A stretch of 64,000 bases of DNA. Source: JBGSYJ01 sp041748075. GTDB lineage: Bacteria > Acidobacteriota > Thermoanaerobaculia > Gp7-AA8. Shown in pieces: positions 33,726 to 42,366 of the stretch (the first letter of the stretch is position 1; each line of letters opens with the position of its first letter). The notes under the pieces were generated by a model. That model was given only the letters and a program-made list of their open reading frames with translations. It was not told where the DNA came from and did not search any database. The stretch covers positions 62,001-126,000 of the forward strand of contig JBGTDX010000036.1 in the NCBI GenBank assembly GCA_041748075.1, in the 5' to 3' direction. Both the position numbers and the translations under genes were made by a program.

Positions 33726-34547
33726 TCAGGAGCGGTTGGAAACCTGTTCGGGGACCTCGGCTGGAACCGGAGGCGTGTCCTGCACTTTTTTCGTCCGGAA
33801 AATCGGATGCGAGTAAAGCTGCTTCTTGTGCAGCTTGTAGAAAAACATCGTCTTGAGAATTCCCAGTCCGTAGCGGGAGGCGCGCCAGAACCCGATCTGG
33901 GAAGCCTCCGGGAAATACCGCGTCTGGATGGGGACCTCGCGGATCACCATCTTGCTCGCCACTCCCTGAGCGATGATCTCAGTGTCGAAGATGAAGTCGT
34001 CCGAGTTCGCCTCGAGGTTGACCGTCTCGAGATAGTGGCGCGAATAGGCGCGGAAACCGGAGTGATATTCGGAGAGGAAGACGTAAAACGTCGCGTTCTC
34101 GATCATGGTCAGAAAGAGGTTGGCGAAGTACTTCCACTTCGGCATGCCACCCTCGATGGGGCGGCCGCCCAGCATGCGCGAGCCGAACACCGCGTCGCAT
34201 TCATCGTTGAGCAGGGGCTTCACGAGCTCCGGGACGATCGTGGGGTCGTACTGGTGATCCGGATGCACCATGACCATGATCTCGCCGCCCAGCTCATCCA
34301 TCGCGGTCCGGTAGCATGTTTTCTGGTTGCCGCCGTACCCCCGGTTCCGGGTGTGAACGACGGTGCGGATGCCGAGCTCCCTGGCCACCTCGACGGTCCG
34401 GTCGCGAGAGAGGTCATCGACCAGAAGGATCTCGTCGACCCACTCCTGGGGAATGTCGTTGTAGGTCGCGACCAGGGTTTTTTCCGCGTTGTAGGCAGGA
34501 AGGACGACCACGACCTTCTTCGAGCGGCGGGGAGGAATCTCGTCCAT
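33726..34547 (-). CDS. Family 2 glycosyltransferase, polyprenyl-phosphate sugar synthase type
   Basis: Likely transfers a sugar from a nucleotide donor to polyprenyl phosphate or a similar acceptor at the inner membrane. The 273-residue GT-A-fold product has VVVVLPAYNAEKTL (residues 12-25), EILLVDDLSRDRT, NRGYGGNQKTCYRTAM, VMVHPDHQYDPTIVPEL (DxD-like HPDHQ), FGSRMLGG and YHSGFRAYSR, a pattern like dolichol-phosphate mannosyltransferases. No C-terminal membrane domain is present. ATG 34547 is chosen; GTG 34571 would add eight residues. It could supply lipid-linked sugar to the YfhO-like proteins nearby. Confidence 0.85.
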   Translation of the reverse strand: MDEIPPRRSKKVVVVLPAYNAEKTLVATYNDIPQEWVDEILLVDDLSRDRTVEVARELGIRTVVHTRNRGYGGNQKTCYRTAMDELGGEIMVMVHPDHQYDPTIVPELVKPLLNDECDAVFGSRMLGGRPIEGGMPKWKYFANLFLTMIENATFYVFLSEYHSGFRAYSRHYLETVNLEANSDDFIFDTEIIAQGVASKMVIREVPIQTRYFPEASQIGFWRASRYGLGILKTMFFYKLHKKQLYSHPIFRTKKVQDTPPVPAEVPEQVSNRS

Positions 34548-34572
34548 ATGAGGAGGGCTGGAGAATATCACA

Positions 34573-34718
34573 CGGAATGCAGGAGGACGGAATGCTGAAT
34601 CCTGCGTAAAGAACCGAGTCGCGCGGCTTTACTACTGCAGCGCCATCGGTTATACGAGAGCCCGTGAAGCCCGGAGGGAGTCCCATTCAACATTCTGCAT
34701 TCCACATCCAACATTCCG
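34573..34718. repeat. Heptad array with inverted partner before a YfhO-like gene
   Basis: Five in-register units at 34684-34718 (CATTCAA, CATTCTG, CATTCCA, CATCCAA, CATTCCG). Their complement CGGAATG appears twice at 34573-34579 and 34588-34594, with CTGAATC after it. So the 193-base gap between two divergent genes is bounded by opposed copies. The middle carries nothing I recognise. Confidence 0.75.
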
Positions 34719-34740
34719 TCCGCCGTTTTCAAACTCACCA

Positions 34741-37131
34741 ATGAACATGATTCCGGGTCAGAGGCGTGACTGGCTCGCGGTCCTGCTATTGCTCGGACTG
34801 GCCACGCTTTTTTTTGCCGATGTCCTGTTCCTCGGCCGCAGCCTCTACCTGCGGGACCTGACCCGCTACTACTATCCGACCAAGAAGATCGTTCGCGAGG
34901 TGATTTTCAGCGGCGAGATGCCGTACTGGAACCGCTTTTATTCGGCCGGCCAGCCGATGGCTGCGAATCCGGAGTACGAGATCTTTTACCCGCCGCAGTG
35001 GCTCGTCCTTCTGCCGTCGTACGACTTCGGCTACAGACTGCACATCGTCTTTCACGTTTATCTTGCCATCGCCGGGATGTACCTGCTGCTGCGTTCGATG
35101 AATCTTCAGATCCGCACGGCCTTCTTCGGAGCGGTGGTGTTCGCGCTGGGGGGCGTCTACCTGTCGCTGGTGAACCTGCTCCCGATCATGTTTGCGGTCG
35201 CCTGGATGCCGCTGATCTTTCTGTTCACACGGCGGTGCTTGTTGATGCCGAACCTGAGAGATTTTTCGCTGGCGGCGCTTCTCATGGGTCTGCAGATGCT
35301 CGTGGGAGAACCGACGACACTCGTTCAGACCTGGTTCCTGATGGGCTGTTACGGACTTTACCGGGCGTGGCATAACCCCGGCCGGCTCAGCGTCGTTGCG
35401 AGAAACACGCTTCTCATCGGACTGCTTGGCGTAGCCGGACTGCTCGTCGGCGCCGTGCAGATGTTTCCGGCGATCGATCACGTGGGCGACTCGATCCGCT
35501 CGCGCCCGTTCGACTTCAGCCTCGTCACGGCATGGAGCATGCCGTACGCGAAGCCATTCGAGCTCATCTTTCCAAACGTCTTCGGACACATGGCAAAAGA
35601 CAATGTCGTCTGGTACTGGGCGAGCGGCCTGTACAAAGGTACCGGCTCGGCGTTCCTCTACAGCATCTATCCAGGGCTCGGAACCGCAGCACTTTTCCTT
35701 GCTGCCATAGCGGTGCGGCCGCGGGGCGGAGGTCTGGTGCTGGCCATCGTGGCAGCCTCGACCGTGCTGGCCCTCGGCGGCAACACGCCGCTGTTCCGGT
35801 TGCTCTATGACCTGAAGCTGGGCACGTCCGTCCGGTATCCGGAAAAATTCGCAATGATGGGACTCTTCGCGCTGCTGATGCTCGGTTGTTTCATGTTCGA
35901 GCGCGTGCTTCGCCGCGACCGCGCCGTGATTCAGGCGGCAATGGGTATCGCGCTCGGAACGGCGATCGTCGCCGGAGCGATTCTGATCTTCTCCTTCACC
36001 CCCTGGTACCAGGAGGCGTTCTCGAAACTGTGGGGAACCCGCGCTACCGGTCCGGCGAAGATCATGGCGGATATCTATCGGATCGACTGGGCCGTAGCGC
36101 TTGCGAGAGGGTTGATCCTGGTGGGACTGCTGTGGTGGGCAAAGGAAAAGGGGACTCCGACCCGGTGGTTTGCAGCCTTCATGCTTTTCGTCCTGCTTGA
36201 TCTCGGAATGATCGGAAAGGAGCTGACGCCGACCCATGGCCGCGATTTCTTCACGCCCCCTCCGGTGGCCGCAACGTTCGATCAGGACAGGGAAAATTAC
36301 AGGATCTTTCACGAGGCCGACTGGTACGGCTCGACCGACACGGCCCGGAAGTATTTCTCGACGGGGAGCTCTGTCTACTGGGTCGTGCGCAATGGCCTCT
36401 ACCCGATGACGCCCGCGACGTGGGGATTCTCCATGGTACTCGAGCGCGACTATGACAAGACGGCGCTGCTTCCCACCGTCGATCTGGTCGACGCGATGTG
36501 GAAGGTCAAGCAGGAACGGCCGGATGACTGGAGCGAGATCTTCATGGCTATGTCGAACGCCCGGTATCGCTCCGCCTTCGTGCCCTTTGAAGAGGAAGCG
36601 AAACGGGTCAAGGGCAATCACAGGATCTCACGCCCCATGGAATTCGAGCGCGTGGAGGCGTGGCCCCGATATTACTTTGCCGAACAGATGGTGCGCGTCG
36701 AGGATGCCGCCGAGTTCACGAAGATGCTGAGCGAGGCCTCATGGAGCCGAAGTGTCGCTTTCGTCCACATCCCGGCCTTCGAGCCCGCGGAGGGAGTCGT
36801 GAAATCGGTCGAGGAGACGAACAACACGGCTCGAATCGAAGTCGAGAGCGAAGGCCGATCGTTTCTGGTCATGAGCGTGACGCCGCATAAGTACTGGAGT
36901 GCGACCCTCGACGGCACGCCCGTCGAGCTGCATGTCACGAACATCGGGTACCAGGGAGTTGTCATTCCCCCGGGCCGGCATGTCGTGGAGATGCGCTACC
37001 GGAATGATGTCGTCGTTGCGTCCGGCGGCATTTCAGTCCTCGCGACGTTGTGTCTGATCCCCATGGCCATCTTCCGGTGCAGGGCAACGGGCGCGGCCGA
37101 GCCGCGCGCGCATTCGCAGGGTGTCGAATAG
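34741..37131 (+). CDS. YfhO-like polytopic membrane protein
   Basis: A 796-residue membrane protein with about 12 membrane segments in residues 10-490 and a large soluble C-terminal part (about 500-750) ending in one more membrane helix. The first loop has LRDLTRYYYPTKKIV, then GEMPYWNRFYSAGQPMAANP and IFYPPQW, the hallmark shared with the proteins at 25802 and 42367. The C-terminal VMSVTPHKYWSATLDG and PGRHVVEMRYR resemble the membrane-proximal YfhO domain. The last 99 bp overlap the convergent GT2 gene. Probably a GT-C-type glycosyltransferase; specificity unknown. Confidence 0.78.
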   Translation: MNMIPGQRRDWLAVLLLLGLATLFFADVLFLGRSLYLRDLTRYYYPTKKIVREVIFSGEMPYWNRFYSAGQPMAANPEYEIFYPPQWLVLLPSYDFGYRLHIVFHVYLAIAGMYLLLRSMNLQIRTAFFGAVVFALGGVYLSLVNLLPIMFAVAWMPLIFLFTRRCLLMPNLRDFSLAALLMGLQMLVGEPTTLVQTWFLMGCYGLYRAWHNPGRLSVVARNTLLIGLLGVAGLLVGAVQMFPAIDHVGDSIRSRPFDFSLVTAWSMPYAKPFELIFPNVFGHMAKDNVVWYWASGLYKGTGSAFLYSIYPGLGTAALFLAAIAVRPRGGGLVLAIVAASTVLALGGNTPLFRLLYDLKLGTSVRYPEKFAMMGLFALLMLGCFMFERVLRRDRAVIQAAMGIALGTAIVAGAILIFSFTPWYQEAFSKLWGTRATGPAKIMADIYRIDWAVALARGLILVGLLWWAKEKGTPTRWFAAFMLFVLLDLGMIGKELTPTHGRDFFTPPPVAATFDQDRENYRIFHEADWYGSTDTARKYFSTGSSVYWVVRNGLYPMTPATWGFSMVLERDYDKTALLPTVDLVDAMWKVKQERPDDWSEIFMAMSNARYRSAFVPFEEEAKRVKGNHRISRPMEFERVEAWPRYYFAEQMVRVEDAAEFTKMLSEASWSRSVAFVHIPAFEPAEGVVKSVEETNNTARIEVESEGRSFLVMSVTPHKYWSATLDGTPVELHVTNIGYQGVVIPPGRHVVEMRYRNDVVVASGGISVLATLCLIPMAIFRCRATGAAEPRAHSQGVE

Positions 37132-37809
37132 CATTCGGAGAGAATCGCGAACGATCCTCACGCGCGAATCGCTCGAGTTGATCCAGACCACGGGTACCTC
37201 CCGGATTCTGTAGCCCATCTGGCACGCGATCATCAGCATTTCCACGTCCCATGCGAAGCGATCGACGGTGGCCCGCTCGAATACGCGCTTTGCTGTTTCC
37301 CGACGGAGCAGTTTGAAACCGCACTGCGTATCGGCGAACGGCAGTCCGGTGATGGTGCCCATCAATGCGTTGAAAACCTTTCCCATGCGCTGACGGTACC
37401 AGGCCTGACGCACCCTTACCTCGGATTGTTCGAGAGCTCTCGATCCGATGACCAGATCAGACGACTCGAATGCGTTGAGTAGTTTCGAGAGCTCTTCGAT
37501 CGGTGTTGACAGGTCGGCGTCACTGATCAGTACGGCTTCGCCGGTAGCCTCCATGATGCCTCTGCGGATCGCGTATCCTTTCCCGGCATTGGACCGGTAT
37601 CCGACCAGACGGAAAGGAACGACATCCGACGATGTGGCGTTGACGACTGCGGCCGTTTCGTCGCGGCTGCCGTCATCGACGATAATCACTTCATGGATGT
37701 TTCCCTCGCGCGCTGCAAACCCGGCGATGCGTTCGATCGTATCCGGAAGGCGGCGCGCCTCGTTGTACGCTGGGATGACGACCGAGATCGATCGTGGTGA
37801 GGAATTCAT
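37033..37809 (-). CDS. Family 2 glycosyltransferase, dolichyl-phosphate glucose synthase type
   Basis: A 258-residue cytoplasmic GT-A enzyme. It has ISVVIPAYNEARRLPDTI (8-25), VIIVDDGSRDETAAVV, YRSNAGKGYAIRRGIM, ISDADLSTPIEELSKL with the DAD metal-binding triad, VIGSRALEQS, QRMGKVFNALMGTITGLPF (in part: GLPFADTQCGFKLLRR) and RFAWDVEMLMIACQMGY. This pattern matches dolichyl-phosphate beta-glucosyltransferase-like enzymes, so it likely makes polyprenyl-phosphate glucose or a relative. Its 3' end overlaps the YfhO-like gene by 99 bp antisense, and it starts 21 bases from the divergent M20 gene. Confidence 0.88.
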   Translation of the reverse strand: MNSSPRSISVVIPAYNEARRLPDTIERIAGFAAREGNIHEVIIVDDGSRDETAAVVNATSSDVVPFRLVGYRSNAGKGYAIRRGIMEATGEAVLISDADLSTPIEELSKLLNAFESSDLVIGSRALEQSEVRVRQAWYRQRMGKVFNALMGTITGLPFADTQCGFKLLRRETAKRVFERATVDRFAWDVEMLMIACQMGYRIREVPVVWINSSDSRVRIVRDSLRMLFDTLRMRARLGRARCPAPEDGHGDQTQRRED

Positions 37810-37830
37810 GCCGGGAAGGGTAAACCAGAT

Positions 37831-39225
37831 TTGAAGCGTGTGCGTCTGTCCCGTGGTTTCTACGTTGCCGTATTGCTTGCGGTCTCAGTGACCCTCCTGA
37901 TCGCCGGCTGGTCGCTGTATGTGAAAAAGACGACTCCGGAAGAGCTGCTCTACGTACCGAAGCGGGCAGTCATGACGCCGGAGCTCGAGCTGCTGCGCCG
38001 GTACGTGCAGATCGATACGACCAATCCTCCGGGCAACGAAACGGAGGGCGCCACGTTTCTGGTCGATGTACTGAAGCGCCACGGTATCGAGTCGGAGCTC
38101 ATCGAATCGGCTCCCGGCCGCGGAAACGTCTACGCCCGCATCGAGGGACGCCGTCCCGGAGAGGGACTGTTGCTGCTCAATCACATCGACGTGGTGGCTG
38201 CTGATCCGGAGCGATGGAGCAAGCCTCCATTCGAGGGAGACGTGGAGCACAACATGATGTACGGGCGGGGAACGCTCGACATGAAAGGCGTTGGCATTAC
38301 CCAGCTCCTTGCATTCATCGAGCTTGCGCGTTCCGGCCGCGTTCCGGAGCGCGACGTTGTTTTCCTTGCGACCGCCGATGAGGAGCAGGGAAGCCGGCTT
38401 GGTATCGAATGGCTGCTCGAGCATCGGCCGGATGTCATCGAGGGTGTGCGCTACGCGGTCAATGAAGGGGGAATCACCGAGACCATCAAAGAGGAAGTCG
38501 TCTATTTCGCCGTGGAGATTGGTTCGCGGCAGATGGTCTCGCTCAGGCTCAGCGCCTCCGATCGCGATACGATCCGGCGGATCCGGCTGGAGCTCGAGCC
38601 GGAGTTCACCTCCAGGGATCCCGAGCGTGTTCTTCCCGAGGTGCGCGAGTATTTCCGGTCGATTGCGCCGAAGAGGCTGGCCTTCGCCCCGTATCTTCAG
38701 GACATCGACGGTACCATCGGGCAGGGCGAGTTCTGGAGGCTGCCCGAGCCCTATCGAGCCCTGACGCGGAACGACATTCTCATGGACGGCCCGTCGGAGC
38801 GAGGCGAGGGGTTCGAAGCCGATCTCTATCTCATCAATCTGCCGGACGAAGATCCCGATCAGGTAATCGCCCGGTTCCGCGAGCGGCTCTCGGGTCACGA
38901 TGTCGACATCGAAGTCGTGCGCAAGATGGGCCCTGCGCCAATTTCCTCGACCGATACACCGATGTTCCGTCTCATCGTCGAAACAGTGCAGCGGGAGTAC
39001 GGCAGCAACGTGACGGTGGGGCCATTCATCCTTCACGCCGGGACGACGGATTCACGCTACCTGCGCGGAAAAGGCATCGATGTATACGGCGTCTGGCCCT
39101 TTCCGGTCGACTATCACCAGTCGCAGGGTATTCATGGAGCAGACGAGAGAGTGCGTCTCGACTGGTTCATGAGCGGAGTGAGCATGATGAAAAATCTGGT
39201 TCGCGAATACGCCACCGTCGAGTGA
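37831..39225 (+). CDS. M20-family metallopeptidase, membrane-anchored, reduced lid domain
   Basis: Zinc peptidase/deacylase of the M20 family, 464 residues, with an N-terminal signal anchor (about 10-30). The metal-site motifs are present: LLNHIDVVAAD (about 115), YGRGTLDMKGVG, ATADEEQGS and VNEGGITE, and a C-terminal HAGTTDSRYLRGKGI. Compared with its paralogue at 40896 it lacks the lid/dimerisation segment containing GRAEHAA; that part is shortened to SLRLSASDRDTI. The His in that segment completes the active site of many M20 dimers, so substrate or activity may differ. TTG 37831 is used; GTG 37840 is an alternative. Confidence 0.85.
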   Translation: MKRVRLSRGFYVAVLLAVSVTLLIAGWSLYVKKTTPEELLYVPKRAVMTPELELLRRYVQIDTTNPPGNETEGATFLVDVLKRHGIESELIESAPGRGNVYARIEGRRPGEGLLLLNHIDVVAADPERWSKPPFEGDVEHNMMYGRGTLDMKGVGITQLLAFIELARSGRVPERDVVFLATADEEQGSRLGIEWLLEHRPDVIEGVRYAVNEGGITETIKEEVVYFAVEIGSRQMVSLRLSASDRDTIRRIRLELEPEFTSRDPERVLPEVREYFRSIAPKRLAFAPYLQDIDGTIGQGEFWRLPEPYRALTRNDILMDGPSERGEGFEADLYLINLPDEDPDQVIARFRERLSGHDVDIEVVRKMGPAPISSTDTPMFRLIVETVQREYGSNVTVGPFILHAGTTDSRYLRGKGIDVYGVWPFPVDYHQSQGIHGADERVRLDWFMSGVSMMKNLVREYATVE

Positions 39226-39231
39226 AGGACC

Positions 39232-39248
39232 GTGTGACCGTCTCACAC
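39232..39248 (+). terminator. Short hairpin after the M20 gene
   Basis: GTGTGA (39232-39237) pairs with TCACAC (39243-39248), 6 bases past the stop. Followed only by a weak T-rich tract, so a terminator role is uncertain. Confidence 0.4.
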
Positions 39249-39440
39249 TTCATCGTTCGACCTGCATCCTGAGTCGAACGCGCAGCCGCCCGAGAACGTG
39301 TTCAACGTCCGATCGTCGAAAGGTCTGAGGACTCGCGAGGCAGGGAATCGACTTACAGTATTCCGCTGAGCCCGATTGCCACTCGTTGGCAGAAACGGGT
39401 GACGAAAAATGTCATACGCCGCGTCCCATGTGTCTTTCTG

Positions 39441-39502
39441 GTTTTGTAAGTGTTTGTAAACAAAGAAAGATTTTGGCTGGCCAAGGTTGGTACAACCCTT
39501 GA
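39441..39502 (+). promoter_or_regulatory. Sigma-54-like promoter of the pilin gene with upstream AT-rich site
   Basis: TTGGTACAACCCTTGA at 39487-39502 has the -24 TGG and -12 TTG elements in the exact sigma-54 spacing; the -12 base after TTG is A instead of C. Just upstream, 39441-39465 holds TTTGTAA/TGTTTGTAAACA, a near-palindrome in otherwise GC-rich DNA that could bind an activator. The 343-base gap (39226-39568) contains nothing else convincing. Predicted start near 39514, 40 bases before the AGGAGG at 39556. Confidence 0.5.
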
Positions 39503-39568
39503 CTATAGGGAACCCAGAATCGGTCTCAAACAGGCGACAATTCAACCCTATCAACAGGAGGCTTTCAC

Positions 39569-40069
39569 ATGATGTCCCGGAAACAGAAAGGTTTTACCCT
39601 CATCGAGCTGCTCATCGTGGTCGCGATCATCGGCATTCTCGCCGCCATCGCCATCCCGAACCTGCTCACCGCCATGCAGCGCTCCAAGCAGAAACGCACC
39701 ATGGCTGACATGCGCGGCATCGCCACCGCATGGGAAGCCCGCGCGGTCGACGAGAACCGTTACAACGCCGCGGGTGTCACGTTCCCCACAGTCACGCCGA
39801 CGCAGGCTCAGATGGCTGGCATGCTCTCCCCCACCTACATCAAGACCCTCCCGCCCAATGACGGCTGGAACAACGCGTGGGACTACTACATCGATGCGGC
39901 TGTCGGTTCCACCAGCGCCTCGGCCCAGAACTACTTCATTCGATCCAGGGGCCGGGACAACCTGGCGATTACCGCTCCTGTCGATGGTGCGACGACCAAC
40001 TTCGATTGTGACATCGTCTACACCAACGGCAGCTTCGTGGTCTATCCGGATGGAGTTCAGCAGAACTGA
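39569..40069 (+). CDS. pilA: Type IV pilin (PilA-like major pilin)
   Basis: Structural pilus subunit, 166 residues, made as a prepilin and cleaved by prepilin peptidase. The leader is MMSRKQKG, cleaved before FTLIELLIVVAII, with Glu5 of the mature protein present and the N-terminal hydrophobic helix (8-30). The helix continues as TAMQRSKQKRTMADMRGIAT, then a globular head with PPNDGWNNAWDYYID and a single Cys near the end (FDCDIVYTNG), so no disulfide loop. AGGAGG lies 7 bases upstream of ATG 39569. A strong terminator follows the gene. Likely the abundant pilin; PilT at 2094 would retract the fibre. Confidence 0.93.
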   Translation: MMSRKQKGFTLIELLIVVAIIGILAAIAIPNLLTAMQRSKQKRTMADMRGIATAWEARAVDENRYNAAGVTFPTVTPTQAQMAGMLSPTYIKTLPPNDGWNNAWDYYIDAAVGSTSASAQNYFIRSRGRDNLAITAPVDGATTNFDCDIVYTNGSFVVYPDGVQQN

Positions 40070-40104
40070 ACGGGTGATCTTCAGGTATCGTGAGGTCGGT
40101 GAGA

Positions 40105-40133
40105 GGGCGTCCTGTGGACGCCCTTTCTTTTTG
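40105..40133 (+). terminator. Intrinsic terminator between the two pilin genes
   Basis: A 9-bp GC-rich stem (40105-40113 with 40117-40125) followed by TTCTTTTT. It would end most pilA transcripts, letting the second pilin be made at a lower level by readthrough or from its own promoter. Confidence 0.88.
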
Positions 40134-40191
40134 TGAGATCGAGCCGGACCCGGCAGGGACGTCCGCGCGTGCCCGTTCAGGAGGAGATTCA

Positions 40192-40698
40192 ATGCGACGT
40201 TCCACTGAGAACAGCAGCGGGTTCACCCTAGTCGAGATGATGATCGTACTAGGCGTCGTGGGGGTCCTCGCTGCAATAGCGGTTGCCGCTTTCGGCAACG
40301 CGATGAATCGGACCCGCCAGAAAAAATCGATGGCCGATATGCGGGCCGTCGCGATTGCGTGGGAGTCGCGCGCATCCGACCACGGAAGGTACAACGCCGC
40401 CGGGTTCACCTACCCGTCGGACGATTACAACCCCGGTGACATGGTGGGCCATCTGACACCAACCTACATCCGCCATCTGCCTCGTGCTGACGGATGGGCG
40501 AACGCTTTTGATTTCGCGGCCGACGAGTCGCTCGGAGCCGTGTCCGAGGTGCAGACCTACGCGATCCGTTCCCGGGGACGGGACGGTATTGCCGAGGGTC
40601 CGGTCTATGCGTCGACTCAGACGACCCGGTTCGACTGCGACATCATCTTCTCGAACGGCAATTTCGCCGTTTATCCGCAGGGCGTGACGCTGGAGTGA
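40192..40698 (+). CDS. Second type IV pilin
   Basis: A 168-residue pilin paralogue of the preceding gene. The leader MRRSTENSSG is cleaved before FTLVEMMIVLGVVGVLAAIAV in part (FTLVEMMIVLG), with Glu5 present. The shared blocks KSMADMRAVAIAWESRA, PRADGWANAFDF, YAIRSRGRDGI and FDCDIIFSNG show recent common descent with PilA. AGGAGG stands before ATG 40192. Placed after the terminator it may be a minor pilin or an alternative major pilin. A hairpin (40699-40717) follows the stop. Confidence 0.9.
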   Translation: MRRSTENSSGFTLVEMMIVLGVVGVLAAIAVAAFGNAMNRTRQKKSMADMRAVAIAWESRASDHGRYNAAGFTYPSDDYNPGDMVGHLTPTYIRHLPRADGWANAFDFAADESLGAVSEVQTYAIRSRGRDGIAEGPVYASTQTTRFDCDIIFSNGNFAVYPQGVTLE

Positions 40699-40895
40699 TT
40701 CGCCTGCTCGTGGCGAACCTGCAGCGGAGGACGGTCATTGTGGCGAGCGAATGAACCACTCATCGGTACGTTTCCGCGGAGCAGGCTTCATTAGCAGCGA
40801 TAATGGCTGACGCCAACGTGGCGAAAATGGACCGGCACGCGGCGTTATCCGTGCACTCCCGCACGTCCCCGTGTAAGCTGTAGGTTGTCCGCCTC

Positions 40896-42302
40896 ATGAC
40901 ATTGCCTCGACGCTTACTCGGATGCCTCGCGCTGCTGCTGATCGTCCTCTCGGGCGGCTCCTGCAGGAAGTCGGAAGCCGTGGCGGAAGATCCCGCCGAT
41001 CTCGAGGCGGAGCAGTACTTCATCAGCTATCTCCGGATCGATACGTCGAACCCGCCGGGCAACGAGACCGCCGCCGCCAACTTCTTTCATCAGATTTTTC
41101 AGAAGGAAGGAATCGAATCCCGACTGGTTGGCCCGAACCCCGCCCGGATGTCGGTATACGCGCGGCTGCGCTCGGGCGGTTCTGCGCCTGCGCTGGTGCT
41201 CATGCACCATCTCGATGTCGTGCCTGCCGATGACGCGCACTGGACGGTTCCTCCGTTCGAGGGAGTCTCGAAGGGCGGTTACATCTGGGGCCGGGGTGCG
41301 CTCGACATCAAGTCCATGGGCGTTGCAAACCTCATGGCGATGCTCGACCTGAAACGATCCGGAGCCACCCTGAATCGCGATGTGATTTTTCTCGGAGTCG
41401 CTGACGAGGAAGTGGGTGGAGCCATGGGAGCTCAGTTCCTGCTCGAGAAACACCCCGAGCTCTTCGAGGGGATCGGGTACGTGCTCAACGAAGGAGGATC
41501 GAACGAGACGATCGTCGATTACGTTTCGTACTGGGGAATTGAGATCGCGCAGAAAGTTCCTCTCTGGGTGCGCATCTCCACGAAGGGAAGGGCGGAGCAT
41601 GCGGCGGTTCCCCCCGACTCGGGCGGCAGCGCGGCGCAGCTGCTCGATATTCTCCGTGACCTCCAGGCCATGCCGCGGCCGTATCACCTCACCCCCGCCG
41701 TGCGTGACTACTTTCTCTCATTGGCGAAAGCGAAGAAGGGAGAGAAGCAGGAGATGCTGCTGAATCCCGAACGTTACGAGAACAACCCGCAGCTCGCCGC
41801 GAGGCTCCCTGCCGGCAGCCGGTCCCTTTTGACCCATACGATGGCGATCACGCGACTTCAGGCGGGCAGTGTGATCAACGCCATGCCCACGGAGGCTTCC
41901 GCATGGCTGGACTTCCGTCTTCTGCCCGGTTCGTCACCCCAGGCGATGGTCAGAGAGCTCGATAGAGTGATTGGAGATCGGGGAGAGCTCGAGGTCGTGC
42001 TCGCGGGGATCACGACGCCGCCTGCGCCGTCGAATACCGATCTTTATCAGGCACTCGAACGTGTGATGCGGCGCGCCGAGCCGCGCTCGGTAGTCGGGCC
42101 GCTCGTTTCCGCGGGCACCTCTGACAGCCGCTTTTTCCGTGCGCGCGGAGTTCCTACCTACGGGATCTCTCCGTTCAAAGTGAATTACTACGATGGAGAC
42201 ACTGTCCACGGACCGGATGAGCGGATCCGGAGGACGTTCTTTCTCCAGGGTGTCGGGGTGATGAAGCAGATCGTTCGCGAATTCTGTGTCGAACGGGGAT
42301 GA
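40896..42302 (+). CDS. M20-family metallopeptidase, exported
   Basis: A 468-residue M20 zinc peptidase with a signal peptide (about 1-22); a cysteine at about residue 23 follows SGGS, a poor lipobox. Metal-site motifs: LVLMHHLDVVPADD, WGRGALDIKSMG, GVADEEVGGAM, LNEGGSNETI and, near the C terminus, SAGTSDSRFFRARG. The lid domain is complete, with KGRAEHAAVPPDSGG supplying the conserved His. It is a paralogue of the 37831 gene. The 197-base gap upstream holds a small hairpin and no clear promoter. Substrate unknown; ArgE/DapE/carboxypeptidase-type chemistry is possible. Confidence 0.88.
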   Translation: MTLPRRLLGCLALLLIVLSGGSCRKSEAVAEDPADLEAEQYFISYLRIDTSNPPGNETAAANFFHQIFQKEGIESRLVGPNPARMSVYARLRSGGSAPALVLMHHLDVVPADDAHWTVPPFEGVSKGGYIWGRGALDIKSMGVANLMAMLDLKRSGATLNRDVIFLGVADEEVGGAMGAQFLLEKHPELFEGIGYVLNEGGSNETIVDYVSYWGIEIAQKVPLWVRISTKGRAEHAAVPPDSGGSAAQLLDILRDLQAMPRPYHLTPAVRDYFLSLAKAKKGEKQEMLLNPERYENNPQLAARLPAGSRSLLTHTMAITRLQAGSVINAMPTEASAWLDFRLLPGSSPQAMVRELDRVIGDRGELEVVLAGITTPPAPSNTDLYQALERVMRRAEPRSVVGPLVSAGTSDSRFFRARGVPTYGISPFKVNYYDGDTVHGPDERIRRTFFLQGVGVMKQIVREFCVERG

Positions 42303-42366
42303 AGGTTCCCGGAATCCTGAGCCCGCCGGGCCGGACAGGAGATGTTCGACCACTCGAGGTCGCACC

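Noticed and set aside
34786..36621. A 611-codon minus-strand frame opposite the YfhO-like gene
   Set aside because: Its product is a His/Arg/Gln/Glu-rich mixture typical of the antisense of a hydrophobic high-GC gene. The plus-strand frame has membrane helices and family motifs.
39243..39554. A 103-codon minus-strand open frame in the pilA upstream gap
   Set aside because: It crosses the sigma-54-like promoter and the AT-rich site, has no ribosome-binding site, and its product shows no domain or regular composition.
42286..42366. Upstream extension of the third YfhO-like gene to 42286
   Set aside because: It overlaps the M20 gene and adds a hydrophilic stretch; GTG 42367 has GAGG at good spacing and begins with the membrane helix.
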